From: Phyto melanocephala
Lineage: Eukaryota; Arthropoda; Insecta; Diptera; Rhinophoridae
Assembly (NCBI GenBank): GCA_941918925.1
Contig: OW799233.1
Coordinates: 172,960,235-173,024,234 of the forward strand
DNA length: 64,000 nt
Direction of reading: 5' to 3'
Shown here one piece after another: positions 59,425 to 64,000 of this stretch. A program made the translations under genes and the position numbers. Each line of letters starts with the position of its first letter. Position 1 is the stretch's first letter. The notes beneath the pieces were generated by a model. It was given only the letters and a program-made list of their open reading frames with translations. It did no database searches and was not told where the DNA came from.

Positions 59425-59824
59425 ATCTATTATCTCACTAACATAGATAGGAAAAATTAGTACGAGTCAATCTTATATATTGTTAAATTTTAAAATATCA
59501 TGGAAACCATTGCAAGAATGGTAGCTGTCTTTGAAAAATAAAATATGTGGATCAGGTTTGCATTAAGTTATTATCTAAAGAATTTTGTAGTAAATATATT
59601 TTTTTTTTTACTTTTCTTGTTAATAACGATAACGGTTTTGTGTAAATATTAAGTAACTAAGTAGTTAGTAGTACTCAACATGTCAGTTGCTGTAATATTA
59701 ATATCTTTTATAATTTATCTAAGATTATTCTAGATTATATTGATTGTAAAATTCAATAGACATTTTTACGGTCAATAGATTGAAATTGTTTTATGCGGTA
59801 GAAAATTAAAACACTTTATTTATA
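59425..59824. other. Upstream region of gene E
   Basis: AT-rich; beyond the core promoter I see no specific site or gene. Confidence 0.3.
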
Positions 59825-60335
59825 AACGATCCGCCAAATAACTTTTTTTTTTGAAAATGCTATAAAAAAAAGTGTAGCTTCGGCTGTGTTGCACGTAGCG
59901 CCGTCCTGTTGAAACCAAATGTTTCCAATATCCTCCTCTTCAATTTTTGTAAACAAAAATTTATTCAACATGGCCCGATAACGATCGCTATTGACTACGG
60001 CCACTCCTTGCTCATTTTCGAAGAAAAATGGCCCACCAAATGGCGCACCACACAGTGACTCGTTTTGGGTGTATCGGCTTTTCAATGTATGCGTGCGGGT
60101 TTTCTGTGCCCCAAATGCGACAATTTTGCTTGTTTACATACCCGCCAAGATTAAAATGAGCCTCATCTGAAAAGATGATTTTTTTTTTTGGCAAAATCGG
60201 CCAAAGTAATGACGCAATATTTAAGCGTATACACAACCATATTCGTTTAGTGGAAGGATAAAACTAATTATCTGTCAAACCAGACATGAGCTAAGTGTTA
60301 GCATTCACGAAATAAGCACTAGATGGCGGACCTTT
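59825..60335 (-). mobile_element. Mariner-like deletion derivative, copy 2
   Basis: Same family as 18416-18963. TIRs contain GATCCGCCAAATAA and ATGGCGGACC. The minus strand keeps clear transposase fragments: IIFSDEAHFNLGGYVNKQNC, ENPHAYIEKPIHPKRVTVWC, then SDRYRAMLNKFLF and NIWFQQDGATCNTAEAT, with a frameshift between and the C-terminal third deleted. Confidence 0.85.
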
Positions 60336-60432
60336 ATTTTAAAAATGATATTTCCTGTAAAATATTGTCTGTTTAAAAAAAATCTCGATGATAAAATCAT
60401 CACTATCTTAGTCGCTTTCTATTCATAATAAA

Positions 60433-60899
60433 AACAAGTAAGAGCACTATATTCGGCTGTGCGGAATTTTTGGTACCCACCACTACAAAATTTATTATTT
60501 TGTTATTAACTGTAATGGCTATGGAATAATCTCGTATGATATAAATTTGTTTTCTTAAATTTAGTCCTTAAGTATTTCTACAATAGACAATGATACAATG
60601 TTGTATTTGTACGAAAACTGAAGTTAGAATTTGGTAGCCAGAGGTAGTTAAAAAATAATATTAGCTTTGTGTGGGCATGGCACTTTTTGATTTTTTCTAG
60701 ATTTTTTCCCATAATTTTTGTCCATATAGAAATAATATGAATTTAAAATAATAAAAAAAAATATAGTAAAATTTATTGGAAACCTGTATATGTGAAATTT
60801 AATTATTAAATACATACAATTCTGTCGCTTGTACAAGCTTTTAAACTTCAATGATAGCAGAATATGTGAGAAGCGGGCGTTAAAGTAGGCGTGTCGAAG
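60433..60899 (-). mobile_element. Broken copy of the dispersed element, left part
   Basis: Begins ACAAGTAAGAGCACTATATT followed by the CGGC-GTG-hairpin and TACCCACCAC, i.e. the 3' end of the 30729/54496 family in reverse. It runs to the LINE insertion point; the rest continues after 63547. The copy is more diverged than the other two. Confidence 0.65.
60883..60899. repeat. Target-site duplication of the LINE, left copy
   Basis: AAGTAGGCGTGTCGAAG here is repeated exactly at 63531-63547, directly after the poly(A) tail. Confidence 0.92.
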
Positions 60900-63530
60900 A
60901 GAGTTCGATCGTGATTGTCATGATAGACGGACGCATAGCGGAAAAAATATTTTTGCTTGTTTTCAATGGTTTTTATTTTACGTGTTGTTGTAACGGTTAC
61001 AACTTCTTAACTATAATAAAAAAGCATAGTAGATTCGAAGTTATATGTACTCCTTATGAACTTAACTACTACAAAACTAAACTAAAACTAATTAAGAAAC
61101 TAATTACTGAAAATTTTAGTGTGTCAGTTAATAGTTATTATAAAGATAAACTAACTATTTGAGATAAAAAAGATTCTTCACATATGTTTAGTGAAGTAAA
61201 AAAAATTTTTAAGCCTAAGCTGTCAGTAGGTATAGAATTGCTAAAAATTTGTCGGGAAGAAGAAAACCTTTTAAGATATGTTGGCGTAAATCCCCTCACT
61301 ACAAAGAGCGATAATGAGAATTTCATTATAAGAGAACAACAGCAAATTTTAGACGTAATAGGAGCATCTCTTGAAAAGACCCATTCATTTAAAGAGATTG
61401 ACCATAATAATATTTTACAGGTTGACATTGATAGTCGTTTCAACAGATTTTTAACAGAAAAATCTGATTATGAATACAACCAGTCATGTTATACGACCTT
61501 TAGTACAAATAAAAGGGCAAATTATATGAGTGATTCACAATCCGAAAACTTTTTTATTACACAGGAAAAAATATTCTATATTTTTAAAAATTTAAAAAAT
61601 AAATTATCATCTGGTGTTGATACCATTCCAAATATAGTATTAAAGAATATCCCTGATGTATTAATACTGGATTACTGTACATTATTTAACAATATGCTTA
61701 ACAACTCATATTTCCCTCGAGTATGGAAATTGGCTAAAGTTGTGGTATTGCCCAAAAAAAATAAAGACACCAGCAATCCGAAAAATCTTAGAGCAATAAG
61801 TTTGCTCCCAAACATAAGTAAAATCTTTGAGATTTGTATAAATATTAATATTTTAAATTTTTGTCAAAATAATAATCTGATTAATGACAGACAATTCGGT
61901 TTTAAATATAAACACTCTACAATACACGGAATACATCTATTGATATCCAACATTAATTGGAATTTAAATAAATCTCTCTGTACAGGCGCATGTCTTGTTG
62001 ATTTTGAAAAAGCCTTCGATAGCATTTGGATTCCTGGTCTTATATATAAACTTTTGAAATACAAATTTCCACTTCATTTGGTTATTTTAATTCACAACAT
62101 GCTATCTAATAAATCGTTTGTCGTTTATAATAGAAATGAAGTTAGTAGTAGGAAATTCATTATAGTTAATGGGTTACAACAGGGGACAGTTAATGCTCCT
62201 ATACTTTTTAATATATTTATTTATGACCTTTTAAACAGCATTGATAATATCATTGGTTTTGCTGATGACATTATAGTATATCATGCTGACGACAAAATAG
62301 AGGAAATAAATAAAAATTTGCAAAATCATTTTAATCTTGTAGAGAAGTATGCTATCGATTGGAAAATGAAACTAAACGTCGACAAATGCGAAACTATACT
62401 ATTCCGTCCTCCTGTTGGAAAGTACAACTATAATATAAGACGCAACTGGAAAAATTTCGGCATTAAATCCAGTAACAATGTATATATATCTAATAAACAA
62501 ACGGTAAAGTACCTAGGAATCCATTTGGACAAATTTCTATACTTTAATGAACATGTAAATTTACAAATTAAAAAGGCTAGAAATGCTTATTTTATGTACA
62601 AAAAACTTTCTAAACACATTAAACCTGATATTAAGCTTCTCCTGTATCAAACATTAATACGTCCAATTTTAACATACGGCTGCCAAATTTGGTTTAACGT
62701 TTCTCCTTCCTATATGGAAAAACTACGTAAATTCGAAAGAAAATGCCTAAGAGCGTGTACTTCGTTATACAGATCACCAGATAGTGATTTTACAAAATAT
62801 GTAAGTAATTGGAGACTTTACAATGCTGCCAAAATTAGCCGAATTGATAATTTCATTTTACACCTAATAAGAGACCATATTCGATCTTGTTGTGGCTGTT
62901 ATGAAAATAACCTAATAATGGCTCCCTATTATGTCAACGACGAATTTATACTCAAAACGCTACAGAATGGTTATGTTCCGCCTGAAGCATTTGTGTACCT
63001 TGATAAGAACGGTTTTATACAGGACAACAGAGGCGTCCCTATACTTTTTCATATACATAGAAGAGCAAATGTAAAAGCTATCTCTAGCAATCAACTGACA
63101 ACCGAGAATAGAAGATTCGATACTAGCTTTTTTCGAGAGGATAAGAACATCTTTCCAAACTTAAATATTAGTAAATACTGGTGGCTTAGTTAAAGGCCGA
63201 AATTTCTTTTTTTTTTATTTTCTGACTTTTTCTTTTTCCCAACAATTATTATTGTAATGTTTTTTAGAATAATTTTTCATTACGAAACATTTATTATTTC
63301 ATACAGATATTATCTTGTATATAATTTGTAGAAAAAAATATATATAATTAGTTTTAAAAAATGTATATATTGTATATATTTATACCTATATTTATTATAC
63401 TTGAGAGCTCGTTTATGGGACAGTGTATAGTTATATGCTATTTATACTATTGTTTTGTTTATTTATACTAAGTATAATAAAAATTTTTTCTTTAAATAAA
63501 CGTTAAAACAAAAAAAAAAAAAAAAAAAAA
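60900..63530 (+). mobile_element. 5'-truncated non-LTR retrotransposon (Jockey/I-like LINE)
   Basis: The long frame 61184-63193 (669 residues) encodes a reverse transcriptase: SSGVDTIPNIVLKN, LRAISLLPNISKIFE, motif A LVDFEKAFDSIW near residue 270, GLQQGTVNAPILFN, motif C GFADDIIVYH near residue 360, and the thumb region KYLGIHLDKFLYFNEH and LIRPILTYGCQIW. The same frame upstream (60911-61159) is separated only by a TGA at 61160-61162. No complete endonuclease domain precedes it, so the copy is 5'-truncated; no RNase H domain follows. An AATAAA at 63495 and a 21-bp poly(A) tail precede a 17-bp target duplication. It is young, inserted into the older dispersed repeat. Confidence 0.9.
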
Positions 63531-64000
63531 AAGTAGGCGTGTCGAAGGAATTTCTGCTACTGAGCTTAACTAAAATATTTCTTATAAAAAGTCCTTTATT
63601 ATTCCATAGTCTTTGTACATAGAGAAAGTACATGAATTCACGGCAATACGTTGTATGGGTGTGGGCCTTTAAGTGGTCGTGTGTGTCACCATCATTTTCT
63701 GGGATTATAATTACATTAATCTGAAAGCTGTATGTGCCATCATACTACTATTATGAGCTTTTAAATTGTGAAAAGTGGGTGTTAAAATAGGCGTGTCAAC
63801 GTAGTTTCTGGTAATGAATTCAACTTAGATATTCCAATATAGAGTCCTTTTGTCTTCTTAAATCATTGTCCATAGAGAAATTATATGAATGTAAAATAAA
63901 GCGTTAAACGAGAGGTGGGCACTTCAACTTAATTTTTCGTAATTTTAAATCCATTCATAACTTCGTTTGTAATATAGGTTTGAGCAATTTTCAGGGAAAG
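63531..64000 (-). mobile_element. Broken copy of the dispersed element, right part
   Basis: After the duplicated target AAGTAGGCGTGTCGAAG the older repeat resumes. It has two units with GGCGTGTC, GTCCTTT-ATT and TATGAGCTTTTAAATT landmarks that match, in reverse, the internal repeats at 31361-32100. It runs out of the window. Confidence 0.65.

Noticed and set aside
61138..61443. Minus-strand frame over the LINE
   Set aside because: Antisense shadow of the RT open frame.

Overview
This is an AT-rich animal nuclear window with small introns, GT-AG splice sites and a dense load of mariner, piggyBac, Harbinger and LINE debris. The left end carries bursicon alpha (burs) with the three-exon layout and near-identical protein of higher flies. 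Together with the dipteran-type repeats this points to a schizophoran, probably calyptrate, fly; species cannot be fixed from the sequence alone.

Layout, left to right: (i) 1-2914, downstream flank of burs; (ii) burs on the minus strand, 2915-3594; (iii) 3.6-8.8 kb, gene-poor, with mariner relics; (iv) 8.8-59.3 kb, a head-to-tail cluster of five M1 zinc aminopeptidase (aminopeptidase N-like) genes, all on the minus strand, called here A (8856-16848), B (20080-29513), C (33847-37015), D (43597-46845) and E (50895-59250), plus a sixth partial copy (pseudogene, 19540-20079) between A and B; (v) 59.8-64.0 kb, a mobile-element nest with a mariner-like relic and a LINE with poly(A) tail and 17-bp target-site duplication inserted in an older dispersed repeat.

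The aminopeptidases fall into two groups. C, D and E have six coding exons, a signal peptide, canonical GAMEN and HEXXH-18-E motifs and a hydrophobic C-terminal tail expected for GPI anchoring, the arrangement of insect midgut APNs. A and B have seven exons and an altered GAMEN motif (LAMEN and NGMEN) but an intact zinc site. A carries an N-terminal membrane anchor, B a signal peptide and no anchor. B also has one in-frame TGA in an otherwise open reading frame. C and D share an almost identical stretch of exon 5, suggesting gene conversion. All gene models were built by hand from splice sites and paralogue alignment; every summed coding length is divisible by three.

Mobile DNA accounts for much of the rest. 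Most notable are a 1.07-kb nested palindrome in B intron 1, a 1.04-kb foldback element built of TGAAATAAC-type motifs, a piggyBac copy with TTAA ends and palindromic subterminal motifs, a 1.2-kb element with 10-bp flanking repeats carrying a cluster of AACCGGTT (Grainyhead-like) sites upstream of gene D, and a decayed copy of a multi-copy arthropod transposase-like protein of unnamed class.
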